In this document: positions 19,694 through 29,400 of the stretch, piece after piece
How the letters are laid out: each line of letters begins with the position of its first letter
How positions within the stretch are numbered: position 1 is the stretch's first letter
DNA from: Pseudomonas botevensis
GTDB taxonomy: Bacteria > Pseudomonadota > Gammaproteobacteria > Pseudomonadales > Pseudomonadaceae
Assembly: GCF_019145475.1 (NCBI RefSeq)
Contig: NZ_JAHTKI010000004.1
Span: forward strand, 124,001-188,000
Length of the DNA stretch: 64,000 bases
Direction of reading: 5' to 3'
Made by a program: the position numbers and the translations under genes
Notes under the pieces: model-generated
The model's database searches: none
What the model saw: only the letters and a program-made list of their open reading frames with translations
Told to the model about the DNA's origin: nothing

Positions 19694-22183
19694 ATGTTTT
19701 TACTCAAGCGCGACGGACTGGCGCCTTTTTCGGTGGTTCTGGTTTGTAGCACCCCGTGTCTGGCCGACACCGATGAACAATTCAATACCTCTTTTCTGCA
19801 AGGCGCCTCGTCTTCGGTCGACGTGCAATCCCTGCTCGTCAACAGTCGTGTACTTCCGGGCACGTACCGGGTCGACCTGTACGGCAATGAAACCCTGGTC
19901 GGCCGCCGTGATATCGAATTTCGCCGCCACCCCGGCAGTGGCAAGGTCGAAGCCTGCCTGACCCTGGAAATGCTGCAACAGATCGGCGTCGATATCAGCA
20001 AACTGCAGGCGAGCGGCAAACTCGACGCCGCTGACACGAACGCTTGTCTCGACCTGCCCACGCTGATCGACCACGCGACCGTGCGTTATGACGTGCCGCG
20101 CCTGCAACTGCTGGTCAGTGTGCCGCAAAGCGCGATGGAACGCGGTCGGCGCGGTTACGTCGATCCTGCGCTGTGGGACGAAGGCGTATCGGCGGCGTTT
20201 ATCAACTATCAGGTGAGCAGCAACCGCAACAGCAGCGAGACTGACACGACGATTTCCAACAACGTCGGCCTGCGCAACGGTATCAACCTGGGCGGCTGGC
20301 GATTGCGCAACGAGTCCAACTTCAACAGCAGCACCGGCCGGCCGAGCACGTTCAAGAGCAACCGCAGCTATCTGCAACATGACGTGACCGCGCTCAAAGG
20401 GCAGTTCAGTGCCGGGGACATTTTCTCCGACGCCGACCTGTTCGACAGTGTGCGCTATCGCGGTCTGAAACTGGCTTCCGACGACGGCATGCGCGCCGAC
20501 AGCGAGCGCGGATATGCGCCAGTCATTCGCGGCATTGCGCAGTCCAGCGCCACGGTGGAAATTCGCCAGAACAACTACATTCTGTACACCGCCAACGTGC
20601 CGCCCGGCCCGTTCGAGATCAGCGACATCTACCCCAGCGGCTCCAACGGTGACCTGGAAGTGACAGTTATCGAAGCCGATGGCCAGCGCCGGGTGACGGT
20701 GCAAGCGTTTTCCAGCCTGCCGATCATGGTTCGCCAGGGCCAGCTCAAATACAGCGTTTCGGCGGGCCGCTACAACAGCAACAGCGATGACCAGCAGTCA
20801 CCGCAATTTGTCAGCAGTACCCTGGCTTACGGCGTCAGCAGCAATCTGTCGGCGATCGTCGGAACTCAGGCGACGGAAAATTTCCAGGCGTTGTCCCTCG
20901 GGTTGGGACGCAACACGTCGATCGGCGCAGTCTCGCTGGATTTGACCCACTCCAGCAGTCGCACCTTTGGCCAGACCGTCAAGGGCAACAGCCTGCGTGC
21001 GCTGTATGCCAAGACATTCACCGGCACCGACACCAACTTCACCCTGGCGGCCTACCGGTATTCGACCGAGGGCTATCGCACTCTCAGCGAACACGTAGAG
21101 GAACTGAGCAGCGAAGGCGAAAAACGCACGGGCAACTCGAAAACCCGTACGGACCTGACCGTCAACCAGAGCCTGGGGCGCAACCAGCAATTTGGCAGCC
21201 TCTACCTCAATGCCAGTGACCAGCGCTATTGGGGCCGCGGTGGTTCGCAAAGCCTGTCGGCGGGATACAGCAACTACTGGGGCGAGGTGAGCTACAACGT
21301 TGGGGCCACCTATACCAAGGATGTCGGCAACTATGGCCCCTCGAACAACGACACCCTGATCAACCTGTCACTGTCGTTCCCGTTGGGTTCGAAACCTCGC
21401 GCACCACGAGCCTTCGTTTCTGCCAGCACACAAAAAGGCAGCGACAGCACCCAGATGGGCGTGAATGGCTATTTTTCGGAAGAAAGCGACAGCTACTACT
21501 CGGTGCAGGCGGGTAACAGCAGCACCGGTGGCAACAGCGGCTCGGCCAACATCAGCACACGGACTTCAGTGATGGACATCAGTGCCGGCTACAGCCAGGG
21601 CCGCGGATATGACTCGCAAAACCTCAACCTGGCAGGTTCGATCGTCGGTCACGCCGGTGGAATCAATCTGGGGCAAACCGTGGGCGAGACGTTTGCGCTG
21701 GCCCAGGTCGAAGGCGTGAAAGGCGTGAAGATCGCCAGTTTCGCCGGAGCCAGGACCGCCGGTAACGGCTTCGCCGTGGTGTCCAACGCGCAGCCGTACC
21801 GGGTGAACTGGATCAGTCTGGATACTCGCGATCTGGGCGGTGAATTCGAAATTGAAAACGCGACCCGGCAAGTGGTGCCGCGACGCGGTGCCGTGGTGCT
21901 GGCGCGTTACGCCAGCAAGACCGGCCGCCGGGTGCAGTTTGCCTTGTACGATGCCCGGCACCAGCCCATCCCGTTTGGCGCTTCGCTTGAGGATGGCACG
22001 GGCAAGCAACTGGCGATCTCAGACCCGAGCGGCAAGGCGCTGGCATTGGTCGAAGATGATGCGGGAACGCTCACCATCCGTTGGCAGGGCCAGCGTTGCG
22101 AGGCAACTTACGCCCTGCCCGAGCGTGACAAGGCGTTGAATTACGAGCGGGCATCACTGGTGTGCAGCCCGCTGGCGCCTTAG
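19694..22183 (+). CDS. Fimbrial outer-membrane usher (PapC/FimD family)
   Basis: Outer-membrane assembly platform, 829 aa. The N-terminal pilin-binding domain starts after a short signal sequence (DEQFNTSFLQGASSSVDVQSL). The barrel and plug region includes FEISDIYPSGSNGDLEVTVIEADG, a family hallmark, and the CTD2 ends with CEATYALPERDK. GGAGGTGA at 19672 lies about 14 nt upstream of the ATG, a longer gap than ideal. The TAG stop overlaps the TAA of convergent tamB, so the two genes share bases at their ends. Confidence 0.94.
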   Translation: MFLLKRDGLAPFSVVLVCSTPCLADTDEQFNTSFLQGASSSVDVQSLLVNSRVLPGTYRVDLYGNETLVGRRDIEFRRHPGSGKVEACLTLEMLQQIGVDISKLQASGKLDAADTNACLDLPTLIDHATVRYDVPRLQLLVSVPQSAMERGRRGYVDPALWDEGVSAAFINYQVSSNRNSSETDTTISNNVGLRNGINLGGWRLRNESNFNSSTGRPSTFKSNRSYLQHDVTALKGQFSAGDIFSDADLFDSVRYRGLKLASDDGMRADSERGYAPVIRGIAQSSATVEIRQNNYILYTANVPPGPFEISDIYPSGSNGDLEVTVIEADGQRRVTVQAFSSLPIMVRQGQLKYSVSAGRYNSNSDDQQSPQFVSSTLAYGVSSNLSAIVGTQATENFQALSLGLGRNTSIGAVSLDLTHSSSRTFGQTVKGNSLRALYAKTFTGTDTNFTLAAYRYSTEGYRTLSEHVEELSSEGEKRTGNSKTRTDLTVNQSLGRNQQFGSLYLNASDQRYWGRGGSQSLSAGYSNYWGEVSYNVGATYTKDVGNYGPSNNDTLINLSLSFPLGSKPRAPRAFVSASTQKGSDSTQMGVNGYFSEESDSYYSVQAGNSSTGGNSGSANISTRTSVMDISAGYSQGRGYDSQNLNLAGSIVGHAGGINLGQTVGETFALAQVEGVKGVKIASFAGARTAGNGFAVVSNAQPYRVNWISLDTRDLGGEFEIENATRQVVPRRGAVVLARYASKTGRRVQFALYDARHQPIPFGASLEDGTGKQLAISDPSGKALALVEDDAGTLTIRWQGQRCEATYALPERDKALNYERASLVCSPLAP

Positions 22184-25100
22184 AAATCCCGCTTGTAGAA
22201 GATGTCCAGCGAACTGGCGACGCCGCTGGCGGCTTCAAGGTAGACCTTTTTGCTCAGCTTGTAGCGCAAGGCGATGGTGTTGGCCGGTTCGAACACGCCG
22301 ACGCCGTAGCGCAGGCTGAGTTTTTCGGAGATGTTGCCGCTGGCGACCACACTGGTGGTGTTGCCGCTGCCCTGGGTGTCGAGCTGGAAGTCTTGAATAC
22401 CCAGGTCTTTCGCCAGGCTGCTGGTCACCCCGGAACTGCCCATCAGGCCCAGCCCCAGCGCCGCCTGGGCGAGCATGTTGTTGTCCTCGCCGTTGGTGCT
22501 CAACGGCCGGCCAAGCACCAGATAGGACAGCGCCTGCTCCTGGCTCATCGCCGGTTCCGAGAAGATCTGCGTGGTCGGCTGCTCGGCGCTGCCGCTCAGA
22601 CGAATACCGGCAATCACGTCATCGGTCTGGCGGATCGCTTCGATATCCAGGTACGGCTGATCGAGGGGGCCGGCGAACAACAGCCGCGCGCGCCGCACGG
22701 TCAGGCGCTGGCCGTAGGCGCGGTAACGCCCGTCGTTGAGCCACAACTCGCCGCGGGTGTCCATGTTGTCGCCGATGTGGACATGGCCTTGCAGGTTGGC
22801 GGTCAGGCCGAACCCGGCGAAGCTCAACTTGTCTTCGCCAACCACCACGTCGATGTCCATTTTCATGGCCAGCGGCGGTTTGCCCTCTTCGGTCTGCGCG
22901 CCGACGATGATCGTGTCGTCGGAGACTTTCACCGTCGAAGGTGGCAGTTCGCGCACGGTGATTTCGCCTCTCGGCACCTGCACCTTGCCGGCAATCTTCA
23001 ACTCATCGCCGGCCATGGAAATCTTCAGGTCCGGCGCCACTTCCAGCTTGGCGTACGGCTCGACGGTCACCGGCAATTGCGTGCCCTTGAGCGCCAGATC
23101 CACCACCAGCGCCTGACCCCAGGCGACGTTGCCGTTGAGACTGCCCTGCCCGGCCTTGCCGCTTTTCCAGCCGCCGTCCAGGCGTACCGACTCGCCGGCG
23201 ATCACCGCTTGCAGTTGCAGGTTCTGCAGCTCCAGCGGCAGCTCCGGCCCGGACACTTCGCCGTCGCTGAGTTGCACGGTGCCATTGACCAGCGGTGCCA
23301 GCAGCCCACCGGAAATCGTGCCGCTGCCGTTCAGGCGCCCGGTGAGTTTCTCGACCATCGGCACAAACGGTCGCGCCACCGACAGATCCAGCCCGCTGAG
23401 GCGGAACGAGCCGCTCAGCGGTTTGTTCTTCGGCAACGGATTGAGTTGTGCCTGGACCATCAGCTCGCCGAGTTTGCCGCCGACGAAGTTGAGGTCGGTG
23501 TCGATACGCTTGGGCGTGAGTTTGCTGGTGAGTTTGAGGGTCTGGTACGGGAAATCCAGCCATTGATCTTTTTCACGCATGCGCAGGGTGCCGCCGCTGG
23601 CGTCGATACTGATCACGCCGTTGGGACCGCTGGCCGGCAGGTCCAGTTGCAGGTCGGCGTTGAGCCGGCCCTGCCAGGCGAAATCCTTGGGCAACCATTG
23701 CGCCAGGCTTTCGATCGGGAATTGCTTGAGGTGGTAGCGCAGCTTCGGATCGGGCATCAGGCGCTGATCTTCGCCGCACAGGCTGGCAGTGCCGGACATC
23801 CAGCAATGGGCGCCGAAGTTGATCTTGCCATCGGCCAGCCGTTCGAGCCTGGCCGGGTTCTGCAGTTTCCAGTCCTGGCCGCCGGCCTGAATGTCACCGC
23901 TGGCCAGACGTCCGCGCCAGTTACCCTTGTCCAGATTGCCGTCCAGACCCAGCGCCAGTTTCAGCTTCGGCCCAAGCAGGTCGAGATTGAGTTTCTGGCT
24001 CTTGATATCGCCCTGGGCACTGGCGGTCAGCGTTCCAAGGGACGTGTCGCCGGCCTGAATGCCGCTGCCCTTGAGATCGATTTTCGCCCGTTGCGCGCTG
24101 TCGAGGGTGGCGTCGAGATTGAGGCTTTGCAGGCGATTGTCCTGGAACGCCAGTTGCGAACCTTGCAGGCCGAGTTTGCCCTGCGGCGCCTTGAGCGAAC
24201 CGGCGACATCCACCCGCCCGTTGGCCTGCCCGCGCAGTTGCGGCCAGAGCTGGGCCAGGCGCGGCAGCTTGATGTCGATCTGCCCGGCGAGTGTCTGTTG
24301 CAGGCGGCCCTTGCCGCTGATGCTGTTGTCGCCGAGGCGGATTTGCAGGGCGTTGAGGTTCCATTGCTCACCGGCGCCGTCAGCCTTGGCTTGCAGCACT
24401 GCCGGTTGTCCGCGCAGCTTGCCTTTGATGTCGAGGTCGGCGTTGAGGCTCAGGCGTTCGTTCTTCATTTCGCCGCTGCTTTTCAACGGCCCGGCCAGAG
24501 TGCCCGGCAGTTCCGCCACCCAGTACGCCGGGTTCAGCGCCGACAGTTCCAGCGCGGTATCCCAGGCGATGCCGTCGGCGAACGTCACGTTCACATGGCC
24601 CTCGGCCTTGCCCTGCCCGGCTTCGAGTTTGAATTGCGGCAGGAAGATCTGCTTGAGGTTGCCACTGAACGGACTGCTCAGACTGAACGCCCCCGCCGGG
24701 CCATCCAGTGCCGCGGCGAAATTGCCGAGGTATTGACCGTCGGTGTAGGACACTTCGCCGTTGAACGTACGCAACGCGACTTGCGGCTCGTCAATCTCGG
24801 GATACAGCCGATGCCACGGGAAGTCCTGCCAGTTGATATTGGCCTGGGCGCTGAGGCCTTTGCTCCAGTCGACATTGCCGGTGAGCTTGAGGCTTTGCTT
24901 GTCGTTGGCGTTCAGATCGAGGCCGGCGATCTGCGCGCCCTTGGCGTCGACCTTGCCGTTGAGCAGCAGCGCCACCGGTCCCTGCTCGGCGGGCAGCGTG
25001 GCGTTACCGAGCAACTGGTAACCGTTTTTCAGGTCGCCCTCGCCGGTCAGCACCAGTTGATTGAGTTGCAGGGTGTCCGGCAGATCGGCGCTCGGTTTGA

Positions 25101-25854
25101 ATCCGTCGCTGGTAATCCGCACCTTGGCCGGCAGGTTTTCCGCCAGCGGTTGCAGCTCGCCGCTCAACTGACCGTCGAGATAGCCCCGGCTGTCGGCGTG
25201 CAGGTTGAGGGTTTTCAACAGATCGCCATCGACCTTCAGCGCCAGCGTCCACGGGGCGCTGCCCGGCGCCGGCAGGGTCAGTTGCCCCTCGATGTTCAGC
25301 GGCCAGTTGCCGGTCGGTTGCAGCAGGCCGGACAGGTTCAGGCTCAAATCGTCGCGTTGCAGTTTTACGCTGTCGATCTGCATGCCCTTGGCCGTCCAGT
25401 GCGCCGCCAGTTGCAGATCCTTGAGCTGTTCGCTGCCGTCGAGCAGCAGGCTGCCGATCTGCACGTCGCCCAGTTCGATGGCGAGCGGCAATTGCAGATC
25501 CGGCAGCGTGATCGGGCCGCTTTCCGTGCTTTGGGCACTCGGCGCGAATTGCAGGATGACTTGATCGGTCTTGAGCTGATCGATGCACAGGGTCATGCGC
25601 GTCAGGCACAACGGCGACCACTCGAAGATCGGCTTGTTCAGCTCGACCCGGTTGCCGTCCTGCTGCCACAACAAATGATCGGCGCTCCATTGCCCGCCGA
25701 GCCGGCCCTGGAAATTCTCCACGCTCAGCCCCGGCACCAGACCCAGCGCCCAGCGGCTGCCGGCCTGGGTGCCGAGCACGGCGGCCAGGCTCAGCACAAC
25801 CAGCAACAGCAGCGACAGAATCGCCAGCAACGTTATCGTCAACCCACGTTTCAC
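22180..25854 (-). CDS. tamB: Translocation and assembly module subunit TamB
   Basis: Inner-membrane-anchored AsmA-like protein that spans the periplasm as a long beta groove and works with TamA; family members take part in autotransporter assembly and phospholipid transport. The product is 1224 aa, normal for TamB. An N-terminal TM anchor lies at residues 5-27. The DUF490 C-terminal domain includes YLVLGRPLS, SSLAKDLGIQDFQLDT and the terminal barrel-like YKLSKKVYLEAASGV. The start is a GTG at 25854 that overlaps the tamA TGA (GTGA). The stop overlaps the usher stop. Confidence 0.95.
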   Translation of the reverse strand: MKRGLTITLLAILSLLLLVVLSLAAVLGTQAGSRWALGLVPGLSVENFQGRLGGQWSADHLLWQQDGNRVELNKPIFEWSPLCLTRMTLCIDQLKTDQVILQFAPSAQSTESGPITLPDLQLPLAIELGDVQIGSLLLDGSEQLKDLQLAAHWTAKGMQIDSVKLQRDDLSLNLSGLLQPTGNWPLNIEGQLTLPAPGSAPWTLALKVDGDLLKTLNLHADSRGYLDGQLSGELQPLAENLPAKVRITSDGFKPSADLPDTLQLNQLVLTGEGDLKNGYQLLGNATLPAEQGPVALLLNGKVDAKGAQIAGLDLNANDKQSLKLTGNVDWSKGLSAQANINWQDFPWHRLYPEIDEPQVALRTFNGEVSYTDGQYLGNFAAALDGPAGAFSLSSPFSGNLKQIFLPQFKLEAGQGKAEGHVNVTFADGIAWDTALELSALNPAYWVAELPGTLAGPLKSSGEMKNERLSLNADLDIKGKLRGQPAVLQAKADGAGEQWNLNALQIRLGDNSISGKGRLQQTLAGQIDIKLPRLAQLWPQLRGQANGRVDVAGSLKAPQGKLGLQGSQLAFQDNRLQSLNLDATLDSAQRAKIDLKGSGIQAGDTSLGTLTASAQGDIKSQKLNLDLLGPKLKLALGLDGNLDKGNWRGRLASGDIQAGGQDWKLQNPARLERLADGKINFGAHCWMSGTASLCGEDQRLMPDPKLRYHLKQFPIESLAQWLPKDFAWQGRLNADLQLDLPASGPNGVISIDASGGTLRMREKDQWLDFPYQTLKLTSKLTPKRIDTDLNFVGGKLGELMVQAQLNPLPKNKPLSGSFRLSGLDLSVARPFVPMVEKLTGRLNGSGTISGGLLAPLVNGTVQLSDGEVSGPELPLELQNLQLQAVIAGESVRLDGGWKSGKAGQGSLNGNVAWGQALVVDLALKGTQLPVTVEPYAKLEVAPDLKISMAGDELKIAGKVQVPRGEITVRELPPSTVKVSDDTIIVGAQTEEGKPPLAMKMDIDVVVGEDKLSFAGFGLTANLQGHVHIGDNMDTRGELWLNDGRYRAYGQRLTVRRARLLFAGPLDQPYLDIEAIRQTDDVIAGIRLSGSAEQPTTQIFSEPAMSQEQALSYLVLGRPLSTNGEDNNMLAQAALGLGLMGSSGVTSSLAKDLGIQDFQLDTQGSGNTTSVVASGNISEKLSLRYGVGVFEPANTIALRYKLSKKVYLEAASGVASSLDIFYKRDF

Positions 25855-27578
25855 AGCTCAGGCCCCATGGAAAAGTGCAGCCGGATGCCGCCGTCGTCGT
25901 CCAGCGCATGGGCCAGGTCGAGGCGGATCGGCCCCACCGGTGACACCCAGCGCACACCGATACCGACCCCGGTCTTGAGGTTCGGCAGTTCGAGTTTGTT
26001 GAAAGAGTTGCCCTGATCGACGAAGGTCGCGACCCGCCACTTTTCGGCGATCGAATATTGATACTCGACGCTGCCAGCTACCATGTAGCGCCCGCCAATG
26101 CGGTCGCCCTCGGAGTTTTCCGGGGACAGGCTCTGGTAGTCGTAACCGCGCACGCTCTGATCGCCACCGGCGAAGAAACGCAGCGATGGCGGCACCGACT
26201 TGTAGCCGTTGGTGGCGCTGCCGCCGACCTGTACGCGGCCGAGGAAACGGTGCTTGTCGAACACCGTGGTCAGGCCCTTGATCAATGCCGTGCCATACAC
26301 CAGGTTGTTGTCCGAGCCGAGGCCTTCCTTGGCGACCTTGCTTTCGAAGGTCAGGCGATAGCCGTTGTGCGGGTCGATGCGGTTGTCGCTTTTCAGGTAG
26401 GAATAGCTGACGCCGGGCATCAGCAAGGTGCTCAGGCCGGAGTCGTCGCCCAGTTGATATTCCTCGCGCTGCCACTTCAAGGAAATCACCCGCTGCCAGC
26501 CGCTGGGCAACTTGCTGTGCCATTCCGGGCCGAGCGTAAGCAGTTTGCTCAAGGTGTCGGAGCCGTCGATGTCTTCGTACTGGTAACCGGCCGCCCAGCG
26601 CAATTTGTCGGTCAGCGGCGGATCCAGCGGAATGTCATAGAACACCCCGACGTTCTGCCGGGGCGCCGAGAGTTCGGCTTCCCAGCCATAACTGTCGCCT
26701 TGCGCATTGACCCAATGGCGGGTCCAGTTGGCCTTGATCCGCGGGCCGACGTCGGTCGAATAGCCGAGGCCCAGGCCCATGGTGCGCGGTTTACGGGTGT
26801 CGAGTTTGACCGCCACCGGGATCACGTCATTCTTCGCGGCGGTCGGCGCGGCATCGACCCGCACGCCTTCGAAATAACCACTCGATTGCAGGGCCTGGTT
26901 GAGTTCGGCGATCAGTTCCGAGTCATACGGCTCGCCCGCCTTGAACGGCACCATGCGTTGCAGCAGGTCTTCATCGAACGGCGTGTCGCCCTCGAAACTG
27001 ACGTTGCCCAGGGCATAACGCGGGCCGCTGTCGTAGATCAGTTCAACGTCGGCTACTCCGGCACGCGGGTCGACCAGCAGTTTCTGGCTGGTGAAATGCC
27101 CGCTGAAGAAACCGAAGCGCGAGGCCTGGTTCTGGATCAGCCGCTTGGCGTCTTCGTAACGGCCATGGTTGAGCACCGCGCCGGGCTTGAGCACGTCACT
27201 CTTGGGGACTCGAAAGGATTTGAGCGAGGCGGCCGGGCCATCGACGCGCACGGTGACGTTGCGCAGACGGATCGGCTCGCCGGGATCGATGGTCAGCACC
27301 AGGCGCGGCTTCTCGCCGCCCTTCACTTCGCTGTCGATTTGCGGCTGGTAGTAGCCCAACGCCTGGGCGGCCTTGCGCGCCTGCTCTTCGGCGCCGCGAC
27401 TGAAGCGCTGCAAGGCTTCTTCGTCACGATCGCCGAGGCTGCCGATATAGCCTTCTATATTGGCCTTGAGCTCATCGTTGGACGGTTTGACCCGCACATC
27501 CAATTCACTTTGCGCCAGGGCTGCGACACTGGTGAACAGCATCAGCAAACCGCTGGTAAATCTTCCTGGAAACTTCAT
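25851..27578 (-). CDS. tamA: Translocation and assembly module subunit TamA (Omp85 family)
   Basis: Outer-membrane barrel partner of TamB, 575 aa from the ATG at 27578 (MKFPGRFTSGLLM). A Sec signal peptide ends at AALAQ near residue 23. Three POTRA domains cover about 24-265, then a 16-strand barrel that includes the Omp85 loop motif (VRGYDYQSLSPEN) and a terminal strand ending in LHFSMGPEL. The frame extends upstream to 27818 but overlaps other sequence without homology. No good Shine-Dalgarno precedes the chosen ATG. tamB follows with a four-base overlap. Confidence 0.94.
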   Translation of the reverse strand: MKFPGRFTSGLLMLFTSVAALAQSELDVRVKPSNDELKANIEGYIGSLGDRDEEALQRFSRGAEEQARKAAQALGYYQPQIDSEVKGGEKPRLVLTIDPGEPIRLRNVTVRVDGPAASLKSFRVPKSDVLKPGAVLNHGRYEDAKRLIQNQASRFGFFSGHFTSQKLLVDPRAGVADVELIYDSGPRYALGNVSFEGDTPFDEDLLQRMVPFKAGEPYDSELIAELNQALQSSGYFEGVRVDAAPTAAKNDVIPVAVKLDTRKPRTMGLGLGYSTDVGPRIKANWTRHWVNAQGDSYGWEAELSAPRQNVGVFYDIPLDPPLTDKLRWAAGYQYEDIDGSDTLSKLLTLGPEWHSKLPSGWQRVISLKWQREEYQLGDDSGLSTLLMPGVSYSYLKSDNRIDPHNGYRLTFESKVAKEGLGSDNNLVYGTALIKGLTTVFDKHRFLGRVQVGGSATNGYKSVPPSLRFFAGGDQSVRGYDYQSLSPENSEGDRIGGRYMVAGSVEYQYSIAEKWRVATFVDQGNSFNKLELPNLKTGVGIGVRWVSPVGPIRLDLAHALDDDGGIRLHFSMGPEL

Positions 27579-27589
27579 AGGCGCGGATG

Positions 27590-27615
27590 CTATCACGAGC
27601 TTGGGAGCGTGATAG
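27590..27615. repeat. Inverted repeat upstream of tamA
   Basis: The arms CTATCACG (27590-27597) and CGTGATAG (27608-27615) are separated by 10 bp. They lie 11 bp before the tamA start and 28 bp past the end of the upstream GNAT gene. The structure could be a weak terminator or an operator; there is no T run on either strand. Confidence 0.35.
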
Positions 27616-27643
27616 AGCCTGGGGTGCCGGTAAAGTTCTACCT

Positions 27644-28294
27644 TTATGCCGTTGCCGTTTGTAACACCTGTGGATTGGCATGGAAAAACACATGCTCGCG
27701 CACCGGGCCAACCGCCACTTCGCCGATCTCTTCGTAGCCCTGGCGTTTGTAGAATTCCAGGTAGCGCGGGTTGCCGCTGTCCAGCACCACGCCTTGGGAG
27801 GTTTCGTCCACGGCGCACCAGTTGTGCACCGCTTGCAGCAGTTGCTCGCCAAAATGCTTGCCCTGGAACTGCGGGTGAATGCCCAGCAGCGGCAGCATGT
27901 GTACCGACTCCGAAGGAACGCAGGCCTCGACCGCCGCGTGGTACTCCAGATAACGCCGGGTGCAGCGAAAACCGGTGCTCAGCACCATGCGCAAGCGCCA
28001 GGCCCAGCTCTCGGTGACACCCAGACGCCGTTGCGGCGGCGCGATCAGGGCGATGCCGATCAGCCGATCATTGACCAGCAGCCCGATGGCCGGCAGATCC
28101 TGCAGGAAATGCTGCTTGACCAGTTCGCGCACGGTGGCGCGCACCCGCTGCTCGTAACCCGGACGCTCGGCCTCGAACAGATAACCGAAGGTCGGTTCAT
28201 GCCGATAGGCCTGATACAGCAGGGAACGGGCTTCGCGGGAGTAGCCGCGATCGAGCATGTGGATGTCGGCGATGGCGGTCTGGCTTTCAGGCAT
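27644..28294 (-). CDS. GNAT-family N-acetyltransferase
   Basis: Predicted cytoplasmic acetyl-CoA-dependent acyltransferase, 216 aa. The GNAT core is visible: [21 protein letters not shown] is the acetyl-CoA-binding motif A (Q-x-x-G-x-x-like), and [24 protein letters not shown] is the motif B strand and helix. I chose the ATG at 28294 ([14 protein letters not shown]), preceded by GGAGAA. It is divergent from xthA and lies upstream of tamAB on the same strand. The substrate cannot be predicted. Confidence 0.88.
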   Translation of the reverse strand: MPESQTAIADIHMLDRGYSREARSLLYQAYRHEPTFGYLFEAERPGYEQRVRATVRELVKQHFLQDLPAIGLLVNDRLIGIALIAPPQRRLGVTESWAWRLRMVLSTGFRCTRRYLEYHAAVEACVPSESVHMLPLLGIHPQFQGKHFGEQLLQAVHNWCAVDETSQGVVLDSGNPRYLEFYKRQGYEEIGEVAVGPVREHVFFHANPQVLQTATA

Positions 28295-28465
28295 GACGGT
28301 GATTCTCCCCGGGGCGCGCTCGGAGGGCGGCGCTCTTGTTGGTACGAACCTTTGGGTGACTGCACAGTTCCCCACAGGTATAGCCCAAGGCTGGATCTTC
28401 ATCGACTGGACTGGCCCGGATCCTACATGTCAGCTAGCATCGCCCTTTTGCCAGGACTGCCGACC

Positions 28466-29278
28466 ATGAAGATCGTTTCCTTCAACATCAACGGACTGCG
28501 CGCCCGTCCGCATCAGTTGGCGGCGCTGATCGAGAAGCATCAGCCGGATGTCATCGGCCTGCAGGAAACCAAGGTCCACGACGACCAGTTCCCGCTCGAA
28601 GAGGTCCGGGCACTGGGTTATCACGTGTATTTCCACGGGCAGAAAGGCCATTACGGCGTCGCCCTGCTCTCGCGCCAGGAGCCGATCGCGATCCACAAAG
28701 GCTTCGCCAGCGATGAAGAAGACGCCCAGCGGCGCTTCATCTGGGGCACGTTCGCCGACCCCAACGGCGTGCCGGTGACCATCATGAACGGCTATTTCCC
28801 CCAGGGCGAAAGCCGCGACCACCCGACCAAATTCCCGGCCAAGCAGCGTTTCTACAGCGACCTGCAAACCCTCCTGGAAAGTCAGTTCCACAACGAGCAA
28901 CCACTGGTGGTGATGGGTGACGTCAACATTTCCCCGGAAGACTGCGACATCGGCATCGGCCCGGACAACATGAAGCGCTGGCTGAAAACCGGCAAATGCA
29001 GCTTCCTGCCGGAAGAGCGCGAGTGGATGGCGCGCCTGAAAAACTGGGGCCTGACCGACAGTTATCGCCACCTGAACCCGGACGTGACCGACATGTTCAG
29101 CTGGTTCGACTACCGCAGCCGTGGTTTCGAGGATGAGCCCAAGCGCGGGCTGCGGATCGATGTGATCCTCGCGTCCCATGGCTTGCTGCCACGGGTGAAG
29201 GCCGCCGGTGTCGACTATGAACTGCGCGGCATGGAAAAACCGTCGGATCATGCGCCGATCTGGCTGGAACTGAGCTGA
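28466..29278 (+). CDS. xthA: Exodeoxyribonuclease III
   Basis: Class II AP endonuclease and 3'-5' exonuclease for base-excision repair, 270 aa. The EEP-fold catalytic set is complete: [11 protein letters not shown] near the start, Glu in GLQETKV, Asp and Asn in [11 protein letters not shown], Asp in RIDVILAS and the terminal His in [11 protein letters not shown] chose the ATG at 28466 ([10 protein letters not shown]); the upstream in-frame extension is the non-coding strand of the GNAT gene. Confidence 0.97.
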   Translation: MKIVSFNINGLRARPHQLAALIEKHQPDVIGLQETKVHDDQFPLEEVRALGYHVYFHGQKGHYGVALLSRQEPIAIHKGFASDEEDAQRRFIWGTFADPNGVPVTIMNGYFPQGESRDHPTKFPAKQRFYSDLQTLLESQFHNEQPLVVMGDVNISPEDCDIGIGPDNMKRWLKTGKCSFLPEEREWMARLKNWGLTDSYRHLNPDVTDMFSWFDYRSRGFEDEPKRGLRIDVILASHGLLPRVKAAGVDYELRGMEKPSDHAPIWLELS

Positions 29279-29301
29279 TTACGACATCACCTCAACCCTG
29301 A

Positions 29302-29324
29302 ATGTGGGAGCACCGCTCCCACAT
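29302..29324. terminator. Hairpin after xthA, REP-like
   Basis: Perfect 10-bp arms ATGTGGGAGC and GCTCCCACAT enclose the loop ACC. The GTGGGAGC core is that of the Pseudomonas REP element. It lies 24 bp after the xthA stop and probably ends its transcript, although no long T run follows. Confidence 0.6.
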
Positions 29325-29400
29325 CGACGCTCTGTAACTTCTCCGTCATGCATCTGACTTAATCTCCCCGGCAATCCCCTTGGCTGCAATCGGTGCCGGC

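Noticed and set aside
22162..26016. Very long plus-strand open frame (about 1284 codons) opposite tamB
   Set aside because: Low stop density in high-GC DNA produces it; tamB on the minus strand has full family features and the plus product is low-complexity Gln/Arg/Val sequence.
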